From: Phytoseiulus persimilis
Taxonomy: Eukaryota; Arthropoda; Arachnida; Mesostigmata; Phytoseiidae
DNA length: 64,000 nucleotides
Assembly: GCA_037576195.1 (NCBI GenBank)
Contig: CM075102.1
Span: 34,716,745 to 34,780,744 of the forward strand
Reading direction: 5' to 3'
The first letter of the stretch is position 1. Each line of letters starts with the position of its first letter. The notes under the pieces are model-generated. The model was not told the DNA's origin, did not search any database, and saw only the letters and a list, made by a program, of their open reading frames with translations. This document shows, piece after piece, positions 37,501-50,141 of the stretch. Both the position numbers and the translations under genes were made by a program.

Positions 37501-38933
37501 CTATTGGCTTCGTTCACGAGTGGTTTTCTTCCTGCGATGGCGAACTCTTCTGGGTTTCGTGATTTCGGTCGTCTCCGGTTGCCCAGTTTGGCTTTCAGTC
37601 GAACCGACGATTTCCTCGTAATAGGGCTTCCGACACTCGCCGAAATCTTCGTTGTAATGGCTGCCTGTTGCGCAGGTGGGCCGATTGCAAACCCTCCGAC
37701 GGACACAGCCACGCTCTTCGGCTTCCAAAGCTTCTCGACCGACTTTGATTTCGATGCAATTCACGTCGTCCTCGAAACAATCACATTGGCAGACACCACG
37801 GGAGAACCTCTTGTTGAAGGGATGAGGGCACCTCGGGCAGGTGCTGACCACATCTTCAGCAGAATCCTGCTCGTGGTAGAAACGGTGATCTCTGCTGTTA
37901 TAATGAGCGTCGGTGTCTGCAGCTCCAAGGTCTTCGATCTCGTTGGTGATTTCGCAATGACAAGACGTATGGTTCACAAAATCTAGCTTCAAGGTCTTGG
38001 ATTCCTCGTTTGAGTCTTCGAAGTAAAGGGTGACTTTCTCGACATTTTTCACTGAGCATGTCCTCTCCGGATCCTTGCAACATCCTGACTCACTGCTACA
38101 TCTGTGAGAAGAAACGAATTTCAAATAGATTTCTTGAACCGCAAACACATCCCCATGACTTCACAAAATATGCCTCCGAACTGACCTGTGGAGAATTGTG
38201 CAGGCGGGCTTGTAGGCGATTTCAGCATTCGGGTAGTTATCCTGAACGCAGAGAACACGTGGACTCGGCAACGAGCAAGATGCCTTTTCCTCCATTTCTA
38301 CGAAATGTAGCGCGGCTTTCAAAGCTTCATCTGCATCTTTCGAAGAAGTATATGAGCCTTGGGTCGCTGCGATTGGGATTCTCGGAAACAAAGACTCAAG
38401 ACCATCTATTCAGAAGTCGGCGTCACTCACAATTTGTCTCTGTAATTTTGGGACTAGGGGCCTTCGGTTTTCTCAACTTGATCCTATCAAGTGACCGTTC
38501 TGCAGGCGGTGAGTTCAGAACCGGTACGAAGTGCTGAGGGATTTTCGGCTGTGTGGAAAATAGCCTCATTCATGGATCTGCCTCCGGTTATTCCCATTTA
38601 TCTCTCATCGAACAGGTCTCCGGAAAGCTTCTGAACGTTCCGTATTCGTTGCACAAAGCTTGACAGAATATGCAGTACAACCTCGGTTATCCAACTATTT
38701 GATGCAGGAAACGGTTGAGATAATCGGAAGTTGCTATCATCGAGGTTGGAATCCGAAGGGTTGAAAAACTCGAGGTTGTACTGTTCACTTACATTTGTCA
38801 TGCCGTCCGAGAGCTCAGCGGCGTACCGAGATGCTATTGAATCCGAGTTACTGCTGAGAAGTGACGGAAACAACTTCAAGTCCAAGCAAAAGCCTGTGAA
38901 ACACAAGCATCCGAAGATAATCAGTGTTCTCAT
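37501..38933 (-). CDS. PDGF/VEGF-related growth factor (PVF-like)
   Basis: Secreted cystine-knot ligand of the PDGF/VEGF class, which in arthropods signals through PVR-type receptor tyrosine kinases in blood-cell and tissue migration. Exons: 38933-38793, a small exon about 38476-38431, 38405-38186 and 38101-37501; the last two and the first are secure, the small one is chosen by phase. The signal peptide starts MRTLIIFGCLCFTGF. The knot domain shows ASCSLPSPRVLC, then KPACTILHRCSSESGCCKD, then RTCSV and HTSCHCE, the standard eight-cysteine order. C-terminal cysteine repeats follow (CPRCPHPFNKR, GVCQCDCFEDD, RVCNRPTC), as in VEGF-C/PVF tails, and then a basic end (RRVRHRRKKTTRER) that could bind heparin. 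Intron 1 holds a 111 bp MITE. About 335 residues. Confidence 0.88.
38673..38783. mobile_element. Pogo/Tigger-like MITE, 111 bp, in PVF intron 1
   Basis: The left end is CAGTACAACCTCGGTTATCC; the right end read in reverse is CAGTACAACCTCGAGTTTTT, so the inverted repeats match the 338 bp element at 2207-2544. TA flanks are not preserved (TG and TT), suggesting an older copy. The right end stops 8 bp from the PVF exon 1 donor. Confidence 0.7.
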
Positions 38934-40034
38934 TCTGCTGCTAGGGTTCACGTTTAGCTCAAGATGAAAACCGTTCTGGCTCACCCTCACGGATTACCGT
39001 TCCGGAGTGAACAGTTTTATGAATATCCAGCCATGCGCGGGTCGGGATCAAGCCGTGCTACAAAGTGTCTTCTTTCCCCCAATCCAACCATCGGCGAGAG
39101 GTGCTTGAGGAAAGTACGGCAGCCCACGCAGTGGATAATTTCCTCCAAGTCGACGAGATTAGTAACCACCGGTCGAATTGGTCTTCGTGAGCTTCTGGTG
39201 GTAAGTTTCGGAGCTCGTTCCGATGCACAGAGCTGGGAGATGCAATACATCGAAGAGAGCCAAGTACGGGGCATCGATGAGAAATCGTGTCACTGTCTCG
39301 CTCTTCGGACAGCGAATCATGTCTCGCCCGTTGCAATGACGTCGAGAGTTCGTGGGTAGCTGTTGAGTACCGTATTTCTCCGAAATTCGCCTGCAGAATA
39401 CCGACATGTGATCAGCTGAGCTTGACTCACCCCGAGGACAATCCTGGAAAATTCTTATCGTTTCCCAGATTCGCCCTGAAGGAAAACTTCAACGAGTGCC
39501 TTTCGATCCGCTGACGCCAAGAGAATGCTCGGAAGCATCCATGCTTATTTATGGTCTCATTCTCTTCGGCGTCGTTCGGAATAGCCGTATAGCTGCATAC
39601 TTTTCCTTCGGTATCGCTTGAGTTGATTGAAGAATTCGTGTTGATGAAGAGTTCGTATCAGAAACCGTGTTCATGAGGCGGCTCCCAAGCCGGGGTTTCG
39701 CGTTTCACGAGAGCGGGGTTACCAACGGCTCTCGCTTTAGAGTTTCCGTCAGGTTTCACTCGTTTTCCTCCATGCCACGAAGTGCTCGCGATCGGCCCAG
39801 AGTGCGGAAAGAACATTCGGAGGTCATAATCATAGCGTAGAATTCTTCGAAAACTCACGGACTCGCGGTCATACCTCTTCTCCGCATGGGAAGTTATCGG
39901 TTCCATCCTTGCCCGAAGCCACGTGGCCTGCGGCGTCGCAGACTTGAGGAGCATCACATTTCGCGGTCAGGGTCGAGAATCTTTGACCGACAAATAACAG
40001 AGGCAGAATCTAATAATTGATGAGAACATGATTA
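38934..40034. other. No supported gene upstream of PVF
   Basis: Should contain the PVF promoter. No TATA box or other clear element was noticed. Confidence 0.4.
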
Positions 40035-40571
40035 GTGAGATGATTTTAGAGCAGCCAGGGATGTGTCGCAGCGCGGAGATCGTTCTTGAGCTCGTTGAGT
40101 GCTCTATTCTCACTCTCATCAGGATGCATCCGGATAAACCAGCTACATGATAATGTTGGCGCAGGTCTCCTCGTGGATGCAGCGGTTGATTTGTTTTAGG
40201 TAAGGAGGGAAGATTGATTTTTATCCGTCGCCTAGGACAGTCTGATTCCAATTGGTTCCTGGCTTCGGAGGGGCCCCCACTCTGTGCGGAGGATGTGTCG
40301 ATGAGCGTGGACAGCAGTTCCGATGATTCATCCGAGAATGACACCAGGGTGCGAGAAAACCCAGGAGATCAGGGCAACAGCGCTACCCGTCTTCAGGAGA
40401 AAGATTTCATTCTCTATTGTTTCGACCCGGGAAGGGGAAGATTCTGTCAACCGCGTGAGGGAACCCCAAATCAGAGTCAATAGCTCTCGGATAAAATTCC
40501 GCGAAAATGCTCATCGGGCCCAAGCGAAGGAGTGCGATGAACACACCCATGAGATGCATTGTCATCGTCAT
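40035..40571 (-). CDS. Cluster of coding-like minus-strand frames, unresolved
   Basis: Three frames on one strand look protein-like. From ATG 40571, a 54-residue frame starts MTMTMHLMGVFIALLRLG, reads like a signal peptide, and ends FPFPGRNNRE. Next, around 40343-40230, comes a polar stretch (SDESSELLSTLIDTSSAQSG). Last, around 40133-40035, WFIRMHPDESENRALNELKN follows an ATCATGTAG acceptor and ends in a stop. I could not find a splice chain that joins them in phase, so this may be one gene, two, or chance. No family is recognised. Confidence 0.25.
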
Positions 40572-42483
40572 GTTTTTCAATTCGAAGTCTGTGAGCTGCC
40601 CACTGAAGCGCAACTGGCTCTGTCACAATCAGCCCGCTCCCGAGAACCGATCGGGAATCGACTCAATCTGGATTGGGATCCCCCGTCCGGCCGTTGTCAA
40701 TATCGATCGCGCTGATTCGAATCCCTTTGAGTAGAGATTCAGCCGGCGGTTTGAAATCATGTTCCTCGTCATGGTTAGACCTAGGAATACGTTACATCTT
40801 CCAGGATAATTCCTGGTTTAATCGAGTCGTGCCATTCAGGGGAGCGCTCCAAAGGTTATGAAGATGATGATTCGAGTTTTTTCATTGACATCCAGGCCTC
40901 GTTCCCAGTAGCGTAGCCAGGAAGACGCAAATTGACAGCCATTGAAGCCCGGATCATGCTCGATTACGTTATAATAAGCTCTCCACTGTATCCAACTGTT
41001 TTGAGAGGCTAAACGAATGGAGAGATTCAATAGGGTCCTCATCAAGGGTTCAGGAGAATATGAAAGGGAGATGTCTCCGGGCTAGATAGACGGAGGAGGA
41101 GCCACTGCTCGTTGCGGAAAGCTCTCTGAACTCACTCCGACTCAGCCAACTCTGAAGCGTGCAATGCGCTAACACTTCCTCGATTCGTGGTCCCGATTCT
41201 AGAGAAACAAGCTCCCCATGATGAAACTCTGAATAATGATAGTGTCGATGGCAGCAACGGTGGAAGCTTTGGCGAGAAATCGGCCCGAGTATTGCTTTCA
41301 CGATAAGCCGCTGTTGTGTTGTTCTCTTAGATGAGACATCGGGATACTGCAATATCGAGGATTCTCCGCGCGATCTCAATTCCAGCTCGCTACAGCACTC
41401 ACTCGAATACTTAAACGGCAACCAGGGAATCTGCAAGCTAGCCAGTACCACCCCAATCTGTAACCATCCCCGACCGATCTCGATGGACAGGGTGGTCGAA
41501 TTCGGTCCGGAGTTTTCGCATTTTTCGACTCCAACCTGGCGTTGATATAACGCCTCTAACGTTTCGTTTCGAAAGATTCACGAGAATTGGCGTTTTCTCC
41601 GCGTTGAAGCCAGAGGATCGCCCATCACAGATGCGCCAACGCGGCGCATCTGAGCTCGCCCGGAGTGGTCTTGAGGGGTGTCCATCTGACCAATGAATGT
41701 CCGGTGTTATCAGTATCCTGCTATCACCTGGAAGAATCAACGAGCCGGAAAATAAGTCGTTGCCATCAGGTGCCGTGGAACCCCTGAAACTTGATCGAAG
41801 AGGGTTCTGGTCTTTGGTCACGAATCGCATGCTGAACTTGCGCATCTTCCACCCATTATACATTCCCGGGTCGATTTTCTCCCTCAAAATTCGACACCCG
41901 TCCCGATGACCGATTTCCGGCGATTTTTCATGAGAACTTTCTCATGTTTCGGTTCGTTGGTTCCTCCCATTCGCGAGAGGAATGCCGGTGACACCGGGTA
42001 CTTTTAGCTAAATGGACGCCCCTCCAAATCACACACAGCGAGCTCAGCTGTGCCGCCTGTCGAGAATCGACGGAAAGAAATTGACAATTTTCGTGAGTCT
42101 GCTTCGATGACGATTGGTCAGCTCCAGATTAAGGTCGAATTCTCTTATGAATAAACCCGAAATTCCACTGAGCTCGGCATAACAGCAGAAAAAAATCTCG
42201 ACCCAATTCCACCACCTCGAACGTTAGGCGTTCAGGGCAGCTGTAAGTGCTGGAACAAGATCTCCCGCACTGATCTCGATCTCCCGTGAGGTTCCCAATT
42301 AGTGGTTGCGACCGTGGCCCGCCATGGATTTACGTGTCGACAGTTGTTATTGTACCGAGGGAGTCTTTCCGAGGGATTCGGCTGACGGGGCGTCGTTTGC
42401 AATCGTCGTAGCAACCGCTTCTCCGTGATGCTTTATGCGGGAGAGCGGCCACACTCCAGTCGGGTAAAAGGTCCACGCGTCCC
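40572..42483. other. No supported gene
   Basis: Only chance-length frames, with no recognised domain or RNA gene. Confidence 0.4.
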
Positions 42484-43014
42484 ATGGAATTGTTTTCGGC
42501 GGATGGAGGAGACGTGCATCAGCTTTCCCGGCATTCGGGCCCGGATATCACCGAATTCGGAAGGCGCGACGACCACCACTGTGTGCATGTGCAGAAACTT
42601 CAACCAAGTCTCGCGGCCGGAGAGGAGATTTTTGAAAATGACGCATTGAAACTTGTCTCTTCATCACAGCTCCAATGCCACGGTTCCGAGCCGGACCGGG
42701 TGCTGAGGCTGGCAGCAATATAACAAACGCGCGGCTGCTCTTGGAGCTTCAGGCTTCGAAACTTGAGGCCCATGGACCTCTTTCCTACCCCCGCCGCTGA
42801 TGGAGCCTGCCCGGTAACGGAGCTGCCGCCGAACAGAGAACGATGCTCACCGGGTATCCATGATGATGGTGGCAGCCTTTACGTCCGGCTCCAGTACAAA
42901 GCAACGCGGTACGAGGGAATGCTCGTGTACGCACATTTACGCTCTCCTGATCGAGGAAAGCTCCGACGAAAGAAGGAAAGCGAACTCATGACGTTCCAGT
43001 TTAGAGAGAGCTAG
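42484..43014 (+). CDS. Two coding-like plus-strand frames, unrecognised
   Basis: ATG 42484 opens a 79-residue frame (start MELFSADGGDVHQLSRHSG) to 42723; a second frame runs from about ATG 42772 to 43014 (LYVRLQYKATRYEGMLVYAH, basic end). A TTGGAGCTTCAG acceptor lies between them, but the phases do not match a clear donor. They could be parts of one gene or unrelated noise. No domain is recognised. Confidence 0.25.
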
Positions 43015-43566
43015 GAGCGCCCCAAGTGAGAACGCTCCTCATCGGGCTATGCCGTAGTGCTTTTTACTTTCGTAATCGGGAATCCCCTGCTGACAGAAAT
43101 CAGAGCCGGAGGCTGAGACCTGATGGAGAATCCTATTGGCATGGATGGCTAGGAGCATGGAGTGTAAATATTTGCGGGGATGACCCCCAGATATTGTTGA
43201 AGATTTCCGTCAAGGAGCACATGATGGCTGCAACAGAATCTGAGCAACAATCCGATTGCTGGCACCTGAGCAGCGAAATCGAGGCGGGTTGTTTCAATGC
43301 GGAGCCGCCCTGAATCGTTTTCGGTACTCCCATGAAACATTGGAGACGGCATCGTGGAAAGCGATCTGGTTCAGAACGATATTGAAGGAATGAATACAAC
43401 GGTTCGATCAATGACTTATTCAATGCGTATGTTTGACATTCTCAACATTTCCTATCCCGGATGACGTATTCCCCAAAGTTACGAGTCGAGAGCTTCCGCA
43501 AGTCATTGCCATCGCTTGGAACTGAATGTTACCCACTGCCCGTACTTTCTTCTCTATTCGCTCTTG

Positions 43567-46500
43567 TCAATAGTCTGGCTCGGGCTCGTATTCATTTTGA
43601 TATCGACGAATCCCTCCTTGCAGGAGCGCTCCATTGGCTCGAGATCGGGGCATGCCGCGGGAATATTGATGGTGGTTTCTCTCCCAATCTTCTGGACTAC
43701 CGATCGCGGGAACGGCTCCGGTGGGCAGGTATCTGTGGCTAGAAGCGGCGAGCACAGGTTCGGGGTCAGAGCGGTGAGGTCTTCCGGATACCGGCCGGGA
43801 TGCAAGGCTGAATCTTTCAGCCGGGATCGGCCTGGAGACAAGGTCTCGTCTCGAGCTCTGGAGATCTGGCCGCGAATACGATGGCTCCAGTTCTGGAAAC
43901 GGTGATCGATCTCTCGGATGTGGAGGCTCACGAGTCCTGTGCGGAGACTCACGTCTCAGATGATAGTGTTCCGATCTCGCGTATTGAGGTTCGTGATCAA
44001 AACACGAAGATTTTGGCCGAGCAAGGGACAAATCGGGCTGTTGTGAAATGGAGCGGTCTCCGCGAGCAGGTGTCTTCAGATAGATTCTGAAATGAAGATA
44101 TGTTGATGGAAGCTTTAATCAGACACAAGTAGGGAGAATCGTGAGAGGAATACGCGGTCCAATCCGTACTCATTCGAAGTGGCAGTCGTGACTCGAGGTA
44201 TCGTTGCCCGAGGAGGCTCAGAAACCAAGGTTGAACAGTTAGATATCGACGGCACGGTCCGGTCTTGGAGGGTTTCGATTCGACCGGGAGAAGGGAACAC
44301 TCCCGTCTCGGGTGGTTTCTCAGACCCGAGAACCGTGGAGCGGCCATCCGGGATGCTGTCCGTTCGCACAGGCGGGGGAGGAGGTTTCCGGGGCCACATA
44401 GGTTTTCCCGTCGGAACAGTGAGGGGAGGATGTGTTTCCACTTCTCTGTCTTCATCCGCATCGTCCGGTCCTGGGGAAGCTTCAGGGGCCGGGAGGGTTT
44501 TATCTCGTCCGTTGGATTTCCTTGCAGGGTGAAGAAATGTCTCAAAATATCGCTACCGGTTCTTCGACTCCGATTCGCGCCAAGAAAGGATCGTCTCAAG
44601 GTTCTCGGTCGCCGTACGTCGCTTGACAGGGCTCACCTCAATTCTTCCGGGGATGGTTGGTATTCCGTCCATGTAGAAACAGGTCTTCCAGCTGACGGCG
44701 CCCTCTGGAAGTGAATTTATGGTTCACACGAAAGCTTCATAGAAGGCGCGATTCCACATTGCCTCACCAATTTTCGACACCACTTCATGAAGATGTCACT
44801 GTATATCCGTGCGTTCCGGGGAAAAACAAGGATGGACTGTAAGTGCGTCGGAGCACTTCGAAATCCTTCGACGCCCTAGGGCTCATGAGTGGTTCTTGAA
44901 ATCGAAGACTCAACTCACCGCAGTCGGCATGAAAGTCAGCCTCCGATACCTCGAAATTACGACGGCCACGGTCAGAACCTGTGAAATTCGCTCCGGTTCA
45001 TGCATTACCTCTCAGGGTGCCCTGTTGGGGGATAAATAGTCTGGGAATGGCGTAATCACTAACCTTCAGAACGATGAAGCTCAAGAAAGCCGAGCTGAGG
45101 AACACAAACGGTACGCCAAGCAAAAGCTTCGCGGCTTCAATCTGCGAATCGTTGGGTTGAGGTCATTCAGTGATGAATTTAGAGTGGAGTAATAAGCTCA
45201 TGGTTCTGTTGTACTTGACACTGTGAACTCACATCTTCAGCCTGCAATTCCACCACCAAGAACAGTACTGTCCCGGCGATAAAAACGAGCCCGGTTGAAA
45301 CCTGAATAGCAATCCAAGCAACCATGATATCCAGCTGACATCTCTGTGAGAGAAAGGCTCTTAGAAACACTTTTCCCTGATTATGTATCGCACCGGAGCT
45401 CACCTCCGAATGTCACTATTGTCAGATTTCATTCGAGATTGGATGTCGGAACCCACAGGAACCAGTTTTTCCCGATCTTGCTTCGAGCTCAAGTCGGGGA
45501 GATCACTCCTGCACACACCTTGTTAGCCCAGATTAGAAGACCACCTGAGATAAGAGCAAGTCCATGCAAGATCATGTACCCTATGACCATGTAGGTCTTA
45601 TATTCTTTAATTCCTGGAAAGGTCGAACGTTCTGTCTGAGGTTCTTCTCCTCTAGTCCAGGCTGTCATGTGCCGGTAATCTTGAGAATATTGAAGAGAAA
45701 AGGTTCCTGTTACTCACCCTGCTCTTCGGCATCCAGGAGGAGGAAGATGCCGCACGTGAGCCCAAGCGCAGCCTCAAGCTGGAAGCGAGGATGAGCTTTT
45801 GAAGGCGAGTCGAACATCATCATGTTTCAAGACGGCGAAAAACGAATTCAACTTGTTTGAGCAAGTCTACTGTGCTCTAGAGATGGCTGAGGACGTTTTA
45901 GTGAACCGGGGAACATCTCCATGAACGAAATTGTTGTCAAAGTTACCACAGAGATTGCCGCTGCAAGGTACGCCGAAATTCTCCGACCTTTTGGACTCTC
46001 GAAAACGAAAGCATCGGTCAAAGTGAGATCCCTCTTGGTGTCCATCACTCCGAGCATCATATCTGTTCGTTGGCACAAGGTCGACCTGAGAGATCCGAGA
46101 AGTTGATTTAGGTCCTCTCCAAGTGGCATTGACATCAATCGGCGAACCGGTTGTTAAACTTACCGGGGATCTGGAACATTGTTCAATTCGCGAGCTCGGA
46201 AAGTGAGCTCTTCAGGCTGATTATTCGGTTGAACGATACCGTTCCTCTTGCTCTGGGCTCGAGAAGCCCGCGGAACTTCAACAGATCGTAGTTCGACCTC
46301 CGAATCTCTGTAGGAGCGATTCACAACTCCATTCGAATGCTCATCGCGTCCGCGTGAACCGGACGTGATCTCCGCCTCCTCGGAGTCCTCCGCGTCCCGA
46401 TTCGACATCGGCGACTTCTCTGGGTTTCCCGTCCTGCTGCCGGAGCCCCTGTTTCCCGGATGATAGCTCCTGGGCTCGTCCCACGTCGACTCAGCCTTCT

Positions 46501-47257
46501 CAAAGCCTCGGTTGAGCTTGCCCTCCGACCGCTTTGCTTCTTTCCTTCTCGGGCTGGATTTCCTCTCGACGTTGTCGAGATCGTTCTCATGGCGTTTCGA
46601 CCTCGTGTTTCCCTCGATTCTGGACTTCGGACGAGAAGAAGCTTCATATTCCTCATCGGATCCATACTTTCCGTTCTTACCAGCTTTATTCGTTGTCCCT
46701 CTACCCTGTTTGGATTTTTTCGTTCCATTCCGGTCGCGTTGTTCGTCATCGCTCAAATCAGAACGGTATTCGTTCTTCGATGGACGTGCTCTGCGAGAAG
46801 CGCTTGGGCGCTCGTCCTCCAAGCGCTCTCGGGACCTGCTCCGCGGTTGCCCACTGCGTCTCTTCTCGTTGGTTCTCGAACGTGAACGCGAAGGAGAGTC
46901 TCGACGCCGAGAGTCGTCAACCCGTCTCCCGCGATCCTTGAGGCGCGATCTTAGCTCCGGGCTAGATTTTGGGCTCCGCGATCCTTCACGGGAAGAATAG
47001 TCCACGCGGGACTGTCTCTGGATATCCGTGAAACGGTCCTCGAATTTCGAACGACTCCTCACTAGATCTCTCGGAGCGTCTCGATCTTCACCACGGCCAT
47101 GTTTCCTCGCAGCGCGATCGCTCGCGTTTTGTCGAGTGACCTTCCTCTCGTCACGCCTGCGTCCTGAATCGTCCCATGAATCACGGGAATCTATCGAGGA
47201 GCCTGATGAAAACCTTCGTGAGTTCTTCTTCTTCGCCCTGTCAACAGTATCGTTCAT
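43567..47257 (-). CDS. RS-rich multi-pass membrane protein, unrecognised family
   Basis: Ten exons fit in phase: 47257-46164, 46085-45907, 45795-45718, 45613-45519, 45343-45233, 45141-45064, 44978-44919, 44704-44637, 44520-44170 and 44086-43567, giving 877 residues. The first exon alone codes 364 residues of charged, disordered sequence rich in Arg/Ser dipeptides (SRSRSRTNEKRR, RSRSRERLEDER, RRDERKVTRQ). Hydrophobic segments then follow one per exon: YLAAAISVVTLTTISFMEM, LEAALGLTCGIFLLLD, YMVIGYMILHGLALISGGLL, VAWIAIQVSTGLVFIAGTVL and LLLGVPFVFLSSAFLSFIVL. The last two exons make a Pro/Arg/Tyr-rich tail ending NEYEPEPDY. The junctions of exons 2 and 3 are the weakest (donor CCCG/GTTCAC; exon 3 may start at 45778). 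The membrane part resembles four-to-five-span junction or vesicle proteins in layout only; I do not recognise a family and assign no function. Confidence 0.72.
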
Positions 47258-49258
47258 TTTGGTTAGGCACCACGGAAAGGAATGATTGAGACATGCCGAC
47301 ATGGAAGAATTTGGATTTCCGCGTAGACGTCGGCAAGTTCGATGGCCACATGCGTCACTTCGATATGAGGATTCCAATTCTGGACTTGCGCTTTGAATCC
47401 ATGAGAGAAACTTCAGGCAGCTCCTCCCTCTTGAGACTGAGGTCCTTCGAGGGAACGAATACAGATCTCCGCAAGTTTCGCTCCACGGGCAGATCAAAGT
47501 CATCGAAAGAACACGAGGAAATTTAAATCGATCGGCTCGCGATTCGCACGCTGCCCGCGGCGAACACTGTTGGCTGCTTGAGCCCAGATTTCGGAGAGTT
47601 ACAAGAGACTGAACCCGAACGTTGTCTGACTTTTCCCTTCCTAAATTCTGAAATCCTCTCTCCCAACGTTGTGCTGGCTCAACTCGAATCATCTTCACCC
47701 TCTAGCGAGTAGCACAAACGTTTCAAAGTTGTTCTATCGTTTCACTCCGTCGCCGATTCCTCGAAGGGGATCCACAGTCGTAAAATCGAGAAGTCTATGG
47801 ACAACGCCCCGGGAGAGTTACCTAGTCCGCGCTCTAGATGCTTTCGGGAACGGGAACAACTGTTTGCACTTCGAGAGGCGATGCTGGGGTGATGCGGGAA
47901 TCCCATTAAAGAACTTGACGTGCCCTACAAGCTCGTCGAGGCGTTCGGCCGCATCTGGAGTTCACTGACGCCGGCGAAGGAAAATCTGAAAGCCTACGTA
48001 GAGTCAAAGGTGGGCTGACTGTCACAACTCACATCTTTCAGGCTGTCGTCTGTGTCTTGTGACGCTCCCAACACAGGGAATCGACTCCACACGAACGCAT
48101 GCGCCGTCTCCAGGAAACCAGGATACTGGCACGGCGGACCCAAGTTGGCAAGGACTAAGAGAATAACTGACCGAATAACTGTCTGACTGTCACACTCACC
48201 AAATGGTTGACACTCACGGGCCCACGATAGAGCACGCAGGTAAGCATGCAAGCGCGCGAGCGAGCGAGCGAACAGACTCTCTTGCCCACCAGAGGCTTTG
48301 AAACTCCTTCCAGACTTATCCAGATTATTAACAGTTCAAAAGAAATGCTGGCGCTCCTCGAGCTGTTTGCTCCAGCCGTCATCTGCTCTGATATCGACCG
48401 TTTGAGTTTCCAAGCGCGGATTCCAGGCGTGAAATCATCGCAAATCTTACTTGAGTTCTGTTGCGGCTCGACGCGTTTTCCAACCGCAGAATCTGTTCTG
48501 AGTGAGTCAATCTCAGGGCTCCCTAAATATTATTGTGAGGTGCCGGAAAAATCAGTTTCGTCAAAAGCATCCGCGAATGATGGATGAATCGATAATCCAG
48601 CACAGTCGCGGAGGATTGACCTCCAGAGCCTCCAACGCGGAAGCGCGAAAAAACAATCGCATTCGGAACGCTTGCCTCGTGGGAATCTGGCCTAGGTTTG
48701 AGGTCGATTGCTACCGAAATCCATTACCTAGCCCCACCTTGTATCACACCGTACAGAGATTATCATTGTTCGATAGCATCTTACGAGATCCGCGTCTGGA
48801 TTTACGACTCACATTGTGGCTCAGGGTATCACGATGGTCGCCACAATCGATTACACCTAGAATTCCGGGTGATCCCCACATCGAACGATAGTCATTTTTC
48901 AACCGAGGATTTGGGATCACGCCGGGAGCCTTGGACACTTATTCTGAGAAAGTCCTTGTGAATTATGACTGTTCGCAACGAAAATTGAATCAGTCGTTAT
49001 AGATGCATGGCCGATCTCTGTGCACATTTTCGTTATGACGTGGTGCTCCATATAAATGCTCTTGAGCGGCCTTACGGTCAGTTGCGTGCCCAGGGGGGGG
49101 GGCGGAAGGGCGCCATGTTGATTGCGTCATGAAAATTTCGCGACGATGATGATGATCATCATATCGGTGGCCCCTACTAAAAAAAATGGGTGCGCCCCTG
49201 CTTACGGTACCTACTCATTCAAGTGCTTGGAGGCAAACTGCTGTCATAGTCCCTGGAG
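47258..49258. other. Upstream flank of the RS-rich gene, no supported gene
   Basis: Minus-strand sequence up to about 47.7 kb is likely 5' UTR or promoter for the gene above. The rest holds only chance frames and a short GAGC microsatellite. Confidence 0.4.
48251..48271. repeat. GAGC/CGAG microsatellite
   Basis: About five tandem tetranucleotide units (GCGAGCGAGCGAGCG). Simple repeat with no further meaning seen. Confidence 0.7.
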
Positions 49259-50141
49259 ATGATGATTGTACGGCATCGAGCGAAACCTGTAAAACGCCGG
49301 AAGTTGAAGGGTCCCGAGTGCCTCACTCCTTCGACGATAGGCTCGGGATCAGCTTCAGCCCAATCATACGACAAGGACGAACGACAGTTTTTTCTAGCCT
49401 TCGACATGCGCCTTCTTCCGCTGGACCCACGATTGCTTGCTCAGTTCATGCGGCTCCCCGGAGCGGAGGATAACGGCGGTGCTCATCCCAAGAGGATTCC
49501 ATCTATCGCTCCTGAACCAGATGCTCCTCCATTGAAAGCCGCCGATGCTCCATCGAAAGTCTTCATCCCCGACGGAAGAAAACTGCCGAGGATCTATGAA
49601 TCAATTTTACGAATGTACTTCTGTGAACGCGTCTATGAGACTGCGATGAATCCAGTCCAAGATACTGTTATCAGCAGCCCAATCGTCGGAATCGAACGTG
49701 AATGGGCGGTGGAGACATTCTTCGTGCCTTTTAACGGAAGTCGATGCTCGGAGGTTCCATTCTTCGGCATCGCTTTCAAATACTCTAGTAGCTGCGGCTA
49801 TTCTCACACAATGAGATTTAGTGATGGGATGGCGCCGTTGTGTCGCCCTGCCATTCGGTCTTCAGGCTCCGGCAGCGCGGATCCAGCATCGTCAAGCTGA
49901 GAGGTCTTCTCCCTCTTCGACTGTCCGCTCAGCTCGTCTCAACGAGTCAGGCGATTCTTCTGAGGCGGCGGCGAACTCCACCGCTCCGGCGGAAAGTCTA
50001 CGTTCAGCCGCCTTCTTATTTTCTGACTCTCTAATCGGTCTCTCATGCTCGGACTTTGGTCTTCCACAATTTTTTATGCTTTTCCGCAGGGGAGTTCTGA
50101 AACTCGAATCGCGGATTCCCAAAAAAATCCTAGATTATTGA
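49259..50141 (+). CDS. Possible two-exon gene, unrecognised
   Basis: A 213-codon open frame begins with a basic, nuclear-signal-like KPVKRRKLKG and continues with protein-like proline-rich sequence (IAPEPDAPPLKAADAPSKVF). A good acceptor (CATTCGGTCTTCAG) at about 49864 opens a second block that begins APAARIQHRQAERSSP and runs to a stop at 50141. The donor joining them is not clear. Minus-strand frames across the same DNA are also open, so the strand is uncertain. No domain is recognised. Confidence 0.3.

Noticed and set aside
46460-47000. Long plus-strand frames (up to 162 codons) over the RS-rich exon
   Set aside because: They are antisense shadows of the Arg/Ser-rich coding exon on the minus strand.
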